Shown piece by piece: positions 9,501-18,500 of a stretch of 64,000 bases of DNA. The translations under genes were made by a program, and so were the position numbers. The stretch is taken from positions 62,001-126,000 of the forward strand of contig NZ_QJTI01000006.1 of NCBI RefSeq assembly GCF_003217325.1, given 5' to 3'. Numbering within the stretch: the stretch's first letter is position 1; each line of letters starts with the position of its first letter. This DNA comes from Rhodopseudomonas faecalis. GTDB lineage: Bacteria > Pseudomonadota > Alphaproteobacteria > Rhizobiales > Xanthobacteraceae. Under the pieces are notes generated by a model. It was not told the origin of the DNA and searched no databases. It saw nothing but the letters and a program-made list of their open reading frames with translations.

Positions 9501-10790
9501 TCAGTTGGGATTGGCGGTCGTCGAGACCACCCGTTTGCCGAAGAAGCCATCGACCGCCTGCGCCACCGCGCCCACGGTCTTGCTGCGCCAATCCTCGGAA
9601 ACCAGGTGCTTGAGGTCGCCCTTGTTGGTGACATAACCAAGCTCGATCAGCACCGAGGGCACGTCCGGCGCCTTCAACACCCTGAATCCTGCCGACTTGA
9701 GCGGCCGCTTGTGCATGCGTGCTGCCTGTTTCATTTCGGCGACCAGAATGCGGGCGAAGCGGTTCGAGAAGGTTTTGGTCTCGCGCTGCGCGAGGTCGAT
9801 CAGAATGTCGGCGACCTCGGTTGGTTCCTCGGTGAGGTTGACGCCGCCGATCGCGTCCGCCTTGTTTTCGGCGTCGGCCAGCCGCTGCGCCTCGGCGTCC
9901 GACGCCTTGTCGGACAGGGTGTAAACGGTGGCGCCCTGGGCATCGCCCTCGCCGCGCGGCAAAGCGTCGGCATGGATCGAGACGAACAGCGCCGCGGAAT
10001 TGTTGCGCGCCACCCGCACCCGATCGGCCAGCGGAATAAAGGTGTCGTCGGTGCGCGTCATCACCACCCGGTATTTTCCGGATTTCTCGATCTGGTCGCG
10101 CAGCGCCAGCGCGAAATCCAGCACCAGCACCTTCTCTGATTCGCCGCTGGCGGCCTGGGTACCGTTGTCGATGCCGCCATGGCCGGGATCGAGCACCACC
10201 ACCGGGCGATCATCCGGCACTGGCATCGGCACCGGCGCGTCGGCGGCGTTACCGTCGCTGGCGCCGACCGCGGCGCGCAGTTGCGGCCGATCCTCGGACG
10301 CCAGCGCTTGCACGAACGCGGTGCGGTCGACCGTTTCCAGTTCCAGCACCAGCCGCGGCGGCTGGCCGTTGGCAGCGCCGAGCACATAAGATTTTTCGAC
10401 TTTGGCCGGCCCGGTCAGATCGAGCACGATGCGCGAGCCGCCCGGCATCACCAGCCCATAGCGGAATGCCTTGATCAGCCCGCGGCCCTGGGTTCCGGTC
10501 CCGGCCGGCAACCGGAAATTGACCTGCGGCAGGTCGATCACCACCCGATACGGATCGGCAAGCACGAAGGCGCGCTGCTGCACCTCTTTGTCGAGATCGA
10601 GAATGAAGCGCGTCTGCCGTTCGTCGCCGGCGAGCCTCGCCTCCGATACCACCGGGAAGCTGGCATGGATCGCGCCGGTCGACTCCTGATCGTCAGCCAA
10701 CGCCAAGCGCGGCGGCGCGAGAAAGGCTGCAACCAACGCCAATCCCAGGACCGCTCCCAACACAAATTTATGATTTGCGCGGCGAGCCAA
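9501..10790 (-). CDS. N-acetylmuramoyl-L-alanine amidase (AMIN + Amidase_3)
   Basis: 429 aa. A signal peptide (about 1-32, ending in ALA), an AMIN domain that targets such enzymes to septal or polar peptidoglycan (about 45-150), and a zinc amidase_3 domain (about 195-420). Zinc and catalytic residues are visible: H in DPGHGG, E in SGESEK, H in SIHAD, E in LIELGY. It hydrolyses the bond between N-acetylmuramic acid and the stem peptide during cell separation, as AmiC does. The start is TTG at 10790, chosen because AGAGGAA lies just upstream and the signal peptide follows at once. It is divergent from rne. Confidence 0.94.
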   Translation of the reverse strand: MARRANHKFVLGAVLGLALVAAFLAPPRLALADDQESTGAIHASFPVVSEARLAGDERQTRFILDLDKEVQQRAFVLADPYRVVIDLPQVNFRLPAGTGTQGRGLIKAFRYGLVMPGGSRIVLDLTGPAKVEKSYVLGAANGQPPRLVLELETVDRTAFVQALASEDRPQLRAAVGASDGNAADAPVPMPVPDDRPVVVLDPGHGGIDNGTQAASGESEKVLVLDFALALRDQIEKSGKYRVVMTRTDDTFIPLADRVRVARNNSAALFVSIHADALPRGEGDAQGATVYTLSDKASDAEAQRLADAENKADAIGGVNLTEEPTEVADILIDLAQRETKTFSNRFARILVAEMKQAARMHKRPLKSAGFRVLKAPDVPSVLIELGYVTNKGDLKHLVSEDWRSKTVGAVAQAVDGFFGKRVVSTTANPN

Positions 10791-11483
10791 CGATTCCTCT
10801 CTCTTCGTGAGGGTGCTTATTGCATTAGAAGTGTACGGTTAACTCGAGTTTAAGCGGCAACGGGTGATTCAGATAGGGCGATATCCTCGTGTGACGCCTC
10901 GCTTGCCAGCGCTAGGCATTCGACGTATGTACGAGGAGCTGACGGTATTAACTCACGGTTGCGTCGCATTAGACCTCTTGGCGCACGCCAACACCTCTGC
11001 AGTTTTTTCGGCTGAGGTGTTGCGGTTTCCGCCCCCTTCCCGGCAAGCGCAGCGCGCGGCCGGGGTTAGAGCGGCGGTTGATCCAAGGGGTGTCCGATCC
11101 CGGTCCCAACAGCACCAGGGACGTTGTGCGGCACGACATGACCAACGATTTCGGCCTTAGGGCCGCGATTTGCGAAAGCCGGCGAAGCGCTTCGGCGCAC
11201 AACCGCCGTTCAGCAAAACCAGGCGGCCCCCGCCGCCACTCTGATCAGACGGGCCGACGCTTGATGCGCCAGACTGTGTTGCCGACCAAGACCCACGACA
11301 AGGACGCGCCGCTGCGAGGCAATAGCTTCGCGCGCTGCGGCGCCCCGGGTCTTCAAGCGGCGCAGCGCTCCGGGTTGCGCTTCGGCCTTTCCTTCACCCC
11401 CGAATCAGGTGGACCGTTGCATTGTCCGGCCGCGCCACGTGCGCGGGCCGAGTTGCGCGTCATCCGCCGCCATGAGTCCTCCA
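10791..11483 (+). promoter_or_regulatory. Long divergent control region and probable rne 5' leader
   Basis: About 690 bases separate the amidase start from the RNase E start, the longest gene-free stretch in the window. I find no convincing gene. An inverted repeat, CAACACCTC (10989-10997) and GAGGTGTTG (11014-11022), flanks a loop containing TTTTTT. RNase E mRNAs often have long structured leaders used for self-cleavage and autoregulation, so a leader RNA is likely, but no specific element can be proven here. Confidence 0.45.
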
Positions 11484-14400
11484 ATGGCCAACAAAATGCT
11501 GATCGATGCCACCCACCCGGAAGAGACCCGGGTGGTCGTGGTCCGCGGCAACCGCGTCGAAGAGTTTGATTTCGAGACCGCCCAACGCAAACAACTGCGC
11601 GGCAACATCTATCTGGCGAAGGTCACCCGCGTTGAACCCTCGCTGCAGGCCGCCTTCATCGAATATGGCGGTAATCGCCACGGCTTCCTGGCCTTTAGCG
11701 AAATCCATCCGGACTATTACCAGATCCCGATGGCGGACCGTCAGGCGCTGATCGAGGCCGACGAACGCGCCCATCGCGAGGAAGAAGAAGAGAGCGAAAG
11801 CCGCTCCAATCGCCGCCGCTCCCGGCATCGCAATTCGCGCCGTCGCGGCAATGGCGAGCGCGTGCAGAGCGAGATCATCGAAGGCGCGCCGCTTGATGCC
11901 GAAACGTTGGAGCCGGTCTTTGTTGAAGGCGGCGAGCACGGCGAAGCGTCCGAGCCGAGCGCGGATGACGCGCATGAGCTGGCTGCGGTCGCCGACCAGC
12001 ACGATGCCGATCACCACGAGGATGCCCACCACGACCAGGACGGCGGCCAGCACGACGAGCCGCAGCCGCACGCGGTAGCCTCGACCGAGCTGCTGCCCGC
12101 GGTCGATTATGCGCCGCACCATCAGCCGTTCGCCCATGACGAGCCGGCCGCGCCGCAAGGCAGCGCCGAAGCCGCGCCGATCGCTCCGGAACAGCCCGCC
12201 GCTGTTGCATCCGACGCGCTTGCACCGGTGCTTCCCGAAACGGAAGCCGAACAGACCGGCTATGCCGAGGATGCGCCGTTCCCGATCGATCAAACCGCTG
12301 TCGCCAGCGAAGCCGGCGCCGATGAGTCGCACGCCGACCATGACGATCATGGCGACGACGACGACGACGATGAGGACGGCGACGACGATGCCGAGGACTC
12401 CGAAGAGGACGTCGTCGAGTCGGTCGGCGGCGACGACGTGCTCGAAGAAGTGCCCGAGCGCGCGTTCCGTCCGCGCCGCCAGTACAAGATTCAGGAAGTC
12501 ATCAAGCGCCGCCAGGTGATGCTGGTGCAGGTGGTCAAGGAAGAACGCGGCAACAAGGGTGCGGCGCTCACCACCTATCTGTCGCTGGCCGGCCGCTATG
12601 CCGTGCTGATGCCGAACACCGCGCGCGGCGGCGGCATCAGCCGCAAGATCACCTCGGCGCAGGATCGCTCGCGCCTCAAGGAAGTGGTGCAGGATCTCGA
12701 CGTGCCGGAGGGCATGGGCATCATCCTGCGTACCGCCGGTGCCTCGCGCACCAAGCAGGAAATCAAGCGCGACTTCGAATATCTGATCCGGATGTGGGAA
12801 ACCGTGCGCGACATGACGCTGCGCTCGCAGGCCCCGACCCTGGTCTATGAGGAAGGCTCGCTGATCAAGCGCTCGCTGCGCGATCTCTACAACAAGGAGA
12901 TCGACGAAATTCAGGTGGCGGGTGAAGCCGGCTACCGCGAAGCGCGCGACTTCATGCACATGCTGATGCCGTCCAATGTGCGCGCGGTGAAGCTGTATCG
13001 CGACGCCCAGCCGCTGTTCTCGCGCATGGGCGTGGAAAGCCAGCTCGACGCGATGTTCTCGCCGACCGTGCAACTGCGCTCCGGCGGCTACATCGTCATC
13101 AACCAGACCGAAGCGCTGGTCGCGATCGACGTCAACTCGGGCCGCTCGACCCGCGAACATCACATCGAAGACACCGCGCTGAAGACCAATCTCGAAGCGG
13201 CCGAGGAAGTGGCGCGCCAGCTGCGCTTACGCGATCTCGCCGGCCTGATCGTGATCGACTTCATCGACATGGAGGAGAAGCGCAACAACCGTGCGGTTGA
13301 GCGCAAGCTCAGCGAATGTCTGCGCCAGGATCGCGCCCGCATCCAGATCGGCCGCATCTCGCATTTCGGTCTGCTGGAAATGTCGCGCCAGCGCATCCGT
13401 GCCAGCGTGCTGGAAAGCTCGACCGAGCCCTGCCCGCATTGCGGCGGCTCCGGCCATCTGCGTTCGGTGTCGTCGGTGGCGCTGCAATTGCTGCGCGGCC
13501 TGGAAGAAATCCTGATGAAGGGCGCGACCCACAATCTGGTGGTCCGCACCCGCACCGACGTTGCGCTCTATGTGCTCAACCACAAGCGCGGCCATCTGCG
13601 CGATCTGGAGAGCAGCTTTAAGGTCTCGCTGTTCGTCAACGCCGATCCGACCGTGACCGGTCAGCAGTCCTATGTGATCGATCGCGGCGACCAGGTGCAC
13701 ACGCTGGAAGCCGCCAAGGCCACGCTGGCCGCGCAGCTCGCCGCCGTGCCAGCCGACGACGGCTTTGAGGACGACGACTACGAGTTCGAAGCCGAGATCG
13801 AAACCGACGAGACCATCGGCCTTGCGGACGAAGCCGGTGCGACCGACGCCGACGGTGACGGCGAAGGCCGCAGCAAGCGCAAGCGTCGGCGCCGTCGTCG
13901 GCCGCGGTCGGCGGAAGCGCGCGAAGGCGCTCAGCCGCAGGACGACGATTTCCCGATCGCGCCGCTCAACACCGTCGAAGTCGTGGAATCCGATGAAAGC
14001 GGCGACGAGGCCGCCGAGGAAAGCGAAGGCGAAAGCGAAGGCGACACCCGCGCCGATCAGAACGGCGAAGGCGAGCGTCGTCCGCGGCGCCGTGGCCGCC
14101 GCGGTGGACGGCGTCGTCGTGGCACTGGCTCGGGCAATGGCGAGGACGCACTGGCGCTGGGCGGCGACGACGAGGCCGCTGGCGACGATCAGGACCTCAA
14201 TGGCGACACGCCGCAGGCCGACGACACCGACAGCGATCAGGACGACGTGACCGAAGCTCCGTCCGTTGCCGCGCAGCAGCCCGACGACCAGCCGAAGCTG
14301 AATGGCGCCGCGCCGCAGGAGCCGCAGCCGGTCGAAGCGCGGGTTGTTGAAGCGCCGTCGGCCGAGGCCCAGCCCGAAGCCGCGCAGGCCGACGAGGGCA

Positions 14401-14684
14401 GCGAAGCCAACGGTCACGACTCCAAGCCGGCCCGCCGTCGCTCGACGGTGCGCGAGAAGGTCAGCTTCGCTTCGGCACCGGCTGTGGCCGAGCCGCAGCT
14501 TGCGATCGATGCCCCGACCGCGCCGGCTGAGCCGAGCGTCGAGGCTGCTGTGGCTCAGGCTCCTGAAGTGACCGCCGAACCGGTCGCTCCGTCCGCGGAC
14601 ACCACTGAGCAGCCCCCTGCTCCGCAGCCCGTGCAGCCGCGCCGCATCGGCTGGTGGTCACGCCGCTTTGGTGGCGGCCAGTAA
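11484..14684 (+). CDS. rne: Ribonuclease E
   Basis: 1066 aa from ATG 11484 (MANKMLIDATHPEETRVVVV, the usual alphaproteobacterial start); ATG 11472 is an alternative. RNase E makes single-strand endonucleolytic cuts and scaffolds the degradosome. Domain order: an N-terminal S1/RNase H-like part split by a very acidic Asp/Glu/His-rich insert (about residues 95-330), the rest of S1 and the 5' sensor, the DNase I-like catalytic core with Asp in AIDVNSG (about 547) and IDFIDMEEK (about 591), the Zn-link CPHCGGSG (about 649), then a disordered tail (about 760-1066) with Arg-rich patches (KRKRRRRRRPRS and RRPRRRGRRGGRRRRG) that probably bind RNA and partners. Confidence 0.97.
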   Translation: MANKMLIDATHPEETRVVVVRGNRVEEFDFETAQRKQLRGNIYLAKVTRVEPSLQAAFIEYGGNRHGFLAFSEIHPDYYQIPMADRQALIEADERAHREEEEESESRSNRRRSRHRNSRRRGNGERVQSEIIEGAPLDAETLEPVFVEGGEHGEASEPSADDAHELAAVADQHDADHHEDAHHDQDGGQHDEPQPHAVASTELLPAVDYAPHHQPFAHDEPAAPQGSAEAAPIAPEQPAAVASDALAPVLPETEAEQTGYAEDAPFPIDQTAVASEAGADESHADHDDHGDDDDDDEDGDDDAEDSEEDVVESVGGDDVLEEVPERAFRPRRQYKIQEVIKRRQVMLVQVVKEERGNKGAALTTYLSLAGRYAVLMPNTARGGGISRKITSAQDRSRLKEVVQDLDVPEGMGIILRTAGASRTKQEIKRDFEYLIRMWETVRDMTLRSQAPTLVYEEGSLIKRSLRDLYNKEIDEIQVAGEAGYREARDFMHMLMPSNVRAVKLYRDAQPLFSRMGVESQLDAMFSPTVQLRSGGYIVINQTEALVAIDVNSGRSTREHHIEDTALKTNLEAAEEVARQLRLRDLAGLIVIDFIDMEEKRNNRAVERKLSECLRQDRARIQIGRISHFGLLEMSRQRIRASVLESSTEPCPHCGGSGHLRSVSSVALQLLRGLEEILMKGATHNLVVRTRTDVALYVLNHKRGHLRDLESSFKVSLFVNADPTVTGQQSYVIDRGDQVHTLEAAKATLAAQLAAVPADDGFEDDDYEFEAEIETDETIGLADEAGATDADGDGEGRSKRKRRRRRRPRSAEAREGAQPQDDDFPIAPLNTVEVVESDESGDEAAEESEGESEGDTRADQNGEGERRPRRRGRRGGRRRRGTGSGNGEDALALGGDDEAAGDDQDLNGDTPQADDTDSDQDDVTEAPSVAAQQPDDQPKLNGAAPQEPQPVEARVVEAPSAEAQPEAAQADEGSEANGHDSKPARRRSTVREKVSFASAPAVAEPQLAIDAPTAPAEPSVEAAVAQAPEVTAEPVAPSADTTEQPPAPQPVQPRRIGWWSRRFGGGQ

Positions 14685-14704
14685 CCGGGCCAACAACTGA
14701 TACG

Positions 14705-14738
14705 AAAAAGCCGTCCGGCATCACCGGGCGGCTTTTTT
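14705..14738 (+). terminator. Rho-independent terminator of rne
   Basis: The stem GCCGTCCGG (14710-14718) pairs with CCGGGCGGC (14724-14732, one G-U pair), with a 5-nt loop and TTTTTT at 14733-14738. It lies about 20 bases after the rne stop. Confidence 0.9.
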
Positions 14739-14788
14739 GTTGGTCGATCGAAAAGCGTCGATGGAGTGAGTTTGAGCTTATACTAGCG

Positions 14789-14938
14789 GCGATTGATGCC
14801 AACCGATCCGCACGTCATGGCCGGGCTCGTCCCGGCCATCCACGTCTTTGATCTTGCAGCGATTTTAAGACGTGGATACCCGCGACAAGCGCGGGTATGA
14901 CGGTCAATGATACGACCCGATGGTATTAGTCGCACGCG
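14789..14938 (+). repeat. Dispersed palindromic intergenic repeat, copy 2
   Basis: It shares the block order of copy 1: TTGATGCCAACCGATCCGC, GGCCGGGCTCGTCCCGGCC, CCACGTCT, AAGACGTGGATA, CGACAAGCGCGGGTATGACG. The outer ends (ATACTAGCGGCGATTGATG near 14780 and GATGGTATTAG near 14928-14938) are loosely inverted. It sits between rne and dctA. Confidence 0.8.
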
Positions 14939-14962
14939 CCATCAGTTGCGGCGGGGCGCTCG

Positions 14963-15004
14963 GTTAGAGCTCTGGTTCTGATGGGGCAGAACCAAAGCTC
15001 TAAC
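14963..15004 (-). terminator. Long 18-bp hairpin at the dctA 3' end
   Basis: The arms at 14963-14980 and 14987-15004 are complementary over 18 bp with one mismatch, around a 6-nt loop. The hairpin starts 14 bases beyond the dctA stop. There is no U-tract on either side, so it may act as an mRNA 3' stabiliser, a factor-assisted terminator or a double-stranded RNase III site. Confidence 0.6.
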
Positions 15005-15017
15005 TTGAAGTTGGTCA

Positions 15018-16352
15018 TCAGCCGGTGGTCACCGCGGTTTCGACATCGGACGGATCGACGGTGCGGTTCAACGCCGCCTTGAGCTTGTTGCGATCCAGCT
15101 CGCCCTCCCACCACGACACGAACACGGTGGCGATGCCGTTGCCGGTGATGTTGGTGAGCGCCCGCACCTCGCTCATGAACTTGTCGACCGAAAATACGAT
15201 CGCCATGCCCGGCACCAGCGCCGGATTGACCACCGAGAGCGTCGCGGCCAGCGTGACGAAGCCGGCGCCGGTGACGCCGCTGGCGCCCTTCGAGGTCAGC
15301 ATTGCCACCACGAAAATGGTGAACTGCTCACCCCAGGTCAGATCGACGCCGAGCGCCTGCGCGATGAACAGCGTGGCCAGCGTCATATAGATGTTGGTGC
15401 CGTCGAGATTGAAGGAATAGCCGGTCGGCACCACCAGGCCGACCACCGACTTCGAACAGCCGAGCCGCTCGAGCTTTTCCATCAATTGCGGCAGCGCGCT
15501 TTCCGAGGACGAGGTGCCGAGCACGATCAACAGCTCGTCCTTGATGTAGCCGAGGAACTTGAAGATGTTGAAGCCGATCACGCGAGCGATCAGCCCCAGC
15601 ACCAGGAACACGAACAGCGCCGCGGTGATGTAAAACACTGCGATCAAACCGATCAGATTGCCGAGCGCCGCCGGACCGAATTTGCCGATCGTGTAAGCCA
15701 TCGCGCCGAACGCGCCGATCGGCGCCGCCTTCATCACGATGGCGATCACGCCAAACACGGCGTGCGCACAATCGTCGATCACATCGCGCACGCGATGACC
15801 GCGCTCGCCGAGCGTCATCAGCGCGAAGCCGAACAGGATCGCAAACAGCAGCACCTGCAGAATGTCGCCTTTGGCAAAAGCGCCGACTACGCTGTCGGGA
15901 ATGATGTTGAGCACGAAATCGACGGACTTCTGCGTTTCCGCCTGCTTCAGATATTTGACGACCGCGCCGGCATCGCCGGTGGCGCCGAGCCCCTGCCCGA
16001 TCGGAATGAGATTGCCAACCACAAGGCCGATCAGCAGCGCAAACGACGACACCACTTCGAAATAAAGTAGCGCCTTGATGCCGACCCGGCCGACCTTGCT
16101 GGCGTCCTGAATATGCGCAATGCCCGACACCACCGTGCAGAAGATGATCGGCGCGATCACCATCTTGATCAGCTTGATGAAGCCGTCGCCGAGCGCCTTC
16201 ACCCATTCGTTGGTGGCAAGATCGGGCCACAGCCAGCCCATGAGCACGCCGATGATGATCGCAATCAGCACCTGAACGTACAGAACCTTGTACCAAGGCT
16301 TCGATTTGCTTCGGCGCATCGTACCCATGGCATTGATCTGTGTGGTCGACAT
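15018..16352 (-). CDS. dctA: C4-dicarboxylate:cation symporter DctA
   Basis: 444 aa, DAACS/glutamate transporter family, with eight membrane helices and re-entrant loops. Signature stretches are present: [18 protein letters not shown] (hairpin 1 serine-rich motif) and [18 protein letters not shown] (TM7 NMDGT-type motif, here NLDGT). It imports succinate, fumarate and malate across the inner membrane. Start ATG 16352 is preferred over a GTG nine bases upstream because GGAG lies 8 bases before the ATG. The usual dctB/dctD sensor-regulator pair is not in the window. Confidence 0.94.
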   Translation of the reverse strand: MSTTQINAMGTMRRSKSKPWYKVLYVQVLIAIIIGVLMGWLWPDLATNEWVKALGDGFIKLIKMVIAPIIFCTVVSGIAHIQDASKVGRVGIKALLYFEVVSSFALLIGLVVGNLIPIGQGLGATGDAGAVVKYLKQAETQKSVDFVLNIIPDSVVGAFAKGDILQVLLFAILFGFALMTLGERGHRVRDVIDDCAHAVFGVIAIVMKAAPIGAFGAMAYTIGKFGPAALGNLIGLIAVFYITAALFVFLVLGLIARVIGFNIFKFLGYIKDELLIVLGTSSSESALPQLMEKLERLGCSKSVVGLVVPTGYSFNLDGTNIYMTLATLFIAQALGVDLTWGEQFTIFVVAMLTSKGASGVTGAGFVTLAATLSVVNPALVPGMAIVFSVDKFMSEVRALTNITGNGIATVFVSWWEGELDRNKLKAALNRTVDPSDVETAVTTG

Positions 16353-16472
16353 GGCGATCACTCCATCCGCTCGCAGAATGTGCCTGTCGTTGTCACGTCG
16401 GGTACCGTGCCGACCACGGGCAATACGGTCAGCCCAGTCATTGCAAAGCTTGAGCGGCGGCGAAGGCCGCGA

Positions 16473-17093
16473 TCACCGATGACGGCGATCGAGCCCACGT
16501 CGGATAGTTGGCAGCAGAAAGGCTCCCAGCGCGTTCTTGATCAGCGCGCCGCCGAGAAATGGCAGGACGCCGACCAGCCAGGCGCGTTCGGCCTCAAACT
16601 CAAGACCGTAAGCAAGCCAGGCAAAGCCGAGCGCGAAAATGATGAAATGACCGATCGCCATCACGGCAAACAGCCGCAGCATGGTGCGATCCTCGCCGCG
16701 TTCGGCGAGCCAGCCGACCACAAAGGCGGCGGCGACAAAGCCGGCGAGATAGCCACCGCTCGGCCCGATGAGCACAGCAAGACCAGCTGTTGGTCCCGCA
16801 AACACCGGCAGGCCGATCGCCCCTTCAGCCACATAGACGAGCACGGTGGCCGCGCCCAAGCGCGCGCCATAGACGGCGCCGATCAGCAGCACCATCAACG
16901 ACTGCAACGTCATTGGTACCAGCGGCAATGGCAGATTGGCCTTGGCCGAGACCGACAGCAGCGCGGTGCCGAACACGATCAGAACAGCAAGACGCAACCA
17001 GTTGGGGAATTGCTCTGCGCGCTGCGGCCAGAGCATCGCCGCAAGCGCGACGTGCCCGCGCGAGCATCGCGGCGCTGAAAGGCTGATCGGCAA
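16473..17093 (-). CDS. bioY: BioY-type biotin transporter (ECF S component), orphan
   Basis: 206 aa with about six hydrophobic helices, and the BioY pattern from residue 50 (NLPLPLVPMTLQSLMVLLIG then GPSGGYLAGF). BioY binds biotin with high affinity and moves it across the inner membrane, either with BioM/BioN energising subunits or, in some alphaproteobacteria, alone. No bioM or bioN is near. The start is TTG 17093, supported by GGAG eight bases upstream; an internal ATG at residue 20 would still leave the domain intact. I see no convincing BioR operator in the 100 bases upstream. The biotin-dependent accB/accC lie 6 kb away. Confidence 0.9.
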   Translation of the reverse strand: MPISLSAPRCSRGHVALAAMLWPQRAEQFPNWLRLAVLIVFGTALLSVSAKANLPLPLVPMTLQSLMVLLIGAVYGARLGAATVLVYVAEGAIGLPVFAGPTAGLAVLIGPSGGYLAGFVAAAFVVGWLAERGEDRTMLRLFAVMAIGHFIIFALGFAWLAYGLEFEAERAWLVGVLPFLGGALIKNALGAFLLPTIRRGLDRRHR

Positions 17094-17191
17094 ACGAATT
17101 TCTCCGGAAGGAATTATTCGCAGCCGGCTATAGCGACGAAATGCCGCTCAGATCAAGCTTGGAATCGCCCGACCATGTACAATCGTAGTGA

Positions 17192-18394
17192 TTAACGTCC
17201 GAGCCAGCGGCCGATACGCGCCACCGCCTCGCGCATGTCGTCCGCAGAGCGCGCATACGAGAACCGTATGAAGTGCCGGCCACGCACCGGATCGAAATCC
17301 GCCCCTGGCGTTGCCGCCACCCGCGCCTCGGCCAACATTCGCTGGGCGAACTCAGCACTATCTGACGTGAACTTTGACACGTCGGCATACAGATAGAACG
17401 CGCCATCGGCCGGCAGGAATTCAGTCAGGCCCGCCTGCGGCAAGCCGTTGATCAGAATTTCGCGGTTGAGTTGATAGCCACGCTTGACCGCCTCCATTTC
17501 CTCGCGACCTTCAAAGGCCGCGGCGGCTGCGATCTGCGACAGCGTCGGCACCGAGATCGCAAGATTTTGGTGCAGACGCTCGATCGGCCGCACCAAGGCG
17601 TCGGGCACCACCATCCAGCCGACGCGCCAGCCGGTCATGCAGAAGTATTTTGAAAACGAGTTGATCACCACCGCATGCGGCGACATTTCCGCCGCACTGA
17701 CCGCCGGAAATGCGTAATCGAGGCCGTGATAGATCTCATCGGAAATGAACTTGATGCCCTCGCGCTCGGCGACCGCGATCAGATCGGCCAGCGCTTCGCG
17801 CGTCATCATCGTGCCGGTCGGATTGCCAGGACTGGCGACCAGCACGCCCTTGAGCGGCGCCTGGCGATGCGCGGCCAGCAGCGCCTCGCCGGTCAAGGCG
17901 TAGCGGGTGTCGGCGTGGGTCTCGATCTCGACCGGCACGCAGCCCAGCGCCTTGAGGATATGGCGATAGGGCGGATAGCCCGGCACGGTGACCGCGACCC
18001 GATCGCCCGGTTCGAACATGGCCAGAAATGCCAGCACAAACGCCGCCGATGATCCGGTGGTGACCACCACGCGCTCGGCCGGCACGTTGCAGCGATAGAC
18101 GTCCTGATAGTGCTGCGCGATCCGCGTCCGCAGCGGCGCAATGCCGAGCGCCGACGTATAATCGATGCGGTTCTGATCGAGCGCGGCGTGCGCGGCGGCG
18201 ATCGCGGCGCGCGGCGCCGGCGCTGCCGGTTGTCCGACCTCGCAATGGATCACATGACCGCCGGCGGCTTCGATGCGCTCGGCCGCGGCCATCACATCCA
18301 TCACCATGAATGGCGGAACATCGCTGCGCGCCGATGGCGCCAGCAGCCGTGCGAGCGTTTCGCGATTGTGGTCGGTGGTGGTCGCATCCAGCAT
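17192..18394 (-). CDS. PLP-dependent aminotransferase, class I/II
   Basis: 400 aa, fold type I aminotransferase. The PLP-binding lysine lies in SFSKYFCMTGWRVGW, the Asn/Asp/Tyr PLP contacts in ASPGNPTG and ISDEIYHGL, and a C-terminal Arg for substrate carboxylate in FIRFSYA. It moves an amino group between an amino acid and a 2-oxo acid; the substrate cannot be assigned (aspartate/aromatic-type AspC-like is most likely). It is divergent from the M48 metalloprotease gene, 106 bases apart. Start ATG 18394 has only a distant GGAG. Confidence 0.9.
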   Translation of the reverse strand: MLDATTTDHNRETLARLLAPSARSDVPPFMVMDVMAAAERIEAAGGHVIHCEVGQPAAPAPRAAIAAAHAALDQNRIDYTSALGIAPLRTRIAQHYQDVYRCNVPAERVVVTTGSSAAFVLAFLAMFEPGDRVAVTVPGYPPYRHILKALGCVPVEIETHADTRYALTGEALLAAHRQAPLKGVLVASPGNPTGTMMTREALADLIAVAEREGIKFISDEIYHGLDYAFPAVSAAEMSPHAVVINSFSKYFCMTGWRVGWMVVPDALVRPIERLHQNLAISVPTLSQIAAAAAFEGREEMEAVKRGYQLNREILINGLPQAGLTEFLPADGAFYLYADVSKFTSDSAEFAQRMLAEARVAATPGADFDPVRGRHFIRFSYARSADDMREAVARIGRWLGR

Positions 18395-18500
18395 CGGAAT
18401 CTGCTATCTCCGGGTGTCTTCGCCGGGCCGGGTGGGCCCGCCGCTGTGCCGCCCCATTCGGCGGCATGCTAGGGCATATCCCGCAAATGAACCGTGGCCA

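Noticed and set aside
11460-13163. Minus-strand open frame (567 codons) opposite RNase E
   Set aside because: It mirrors the repetitive Asp/Glu/Ala codons of rne and has no recognisable domain or ribosome site.
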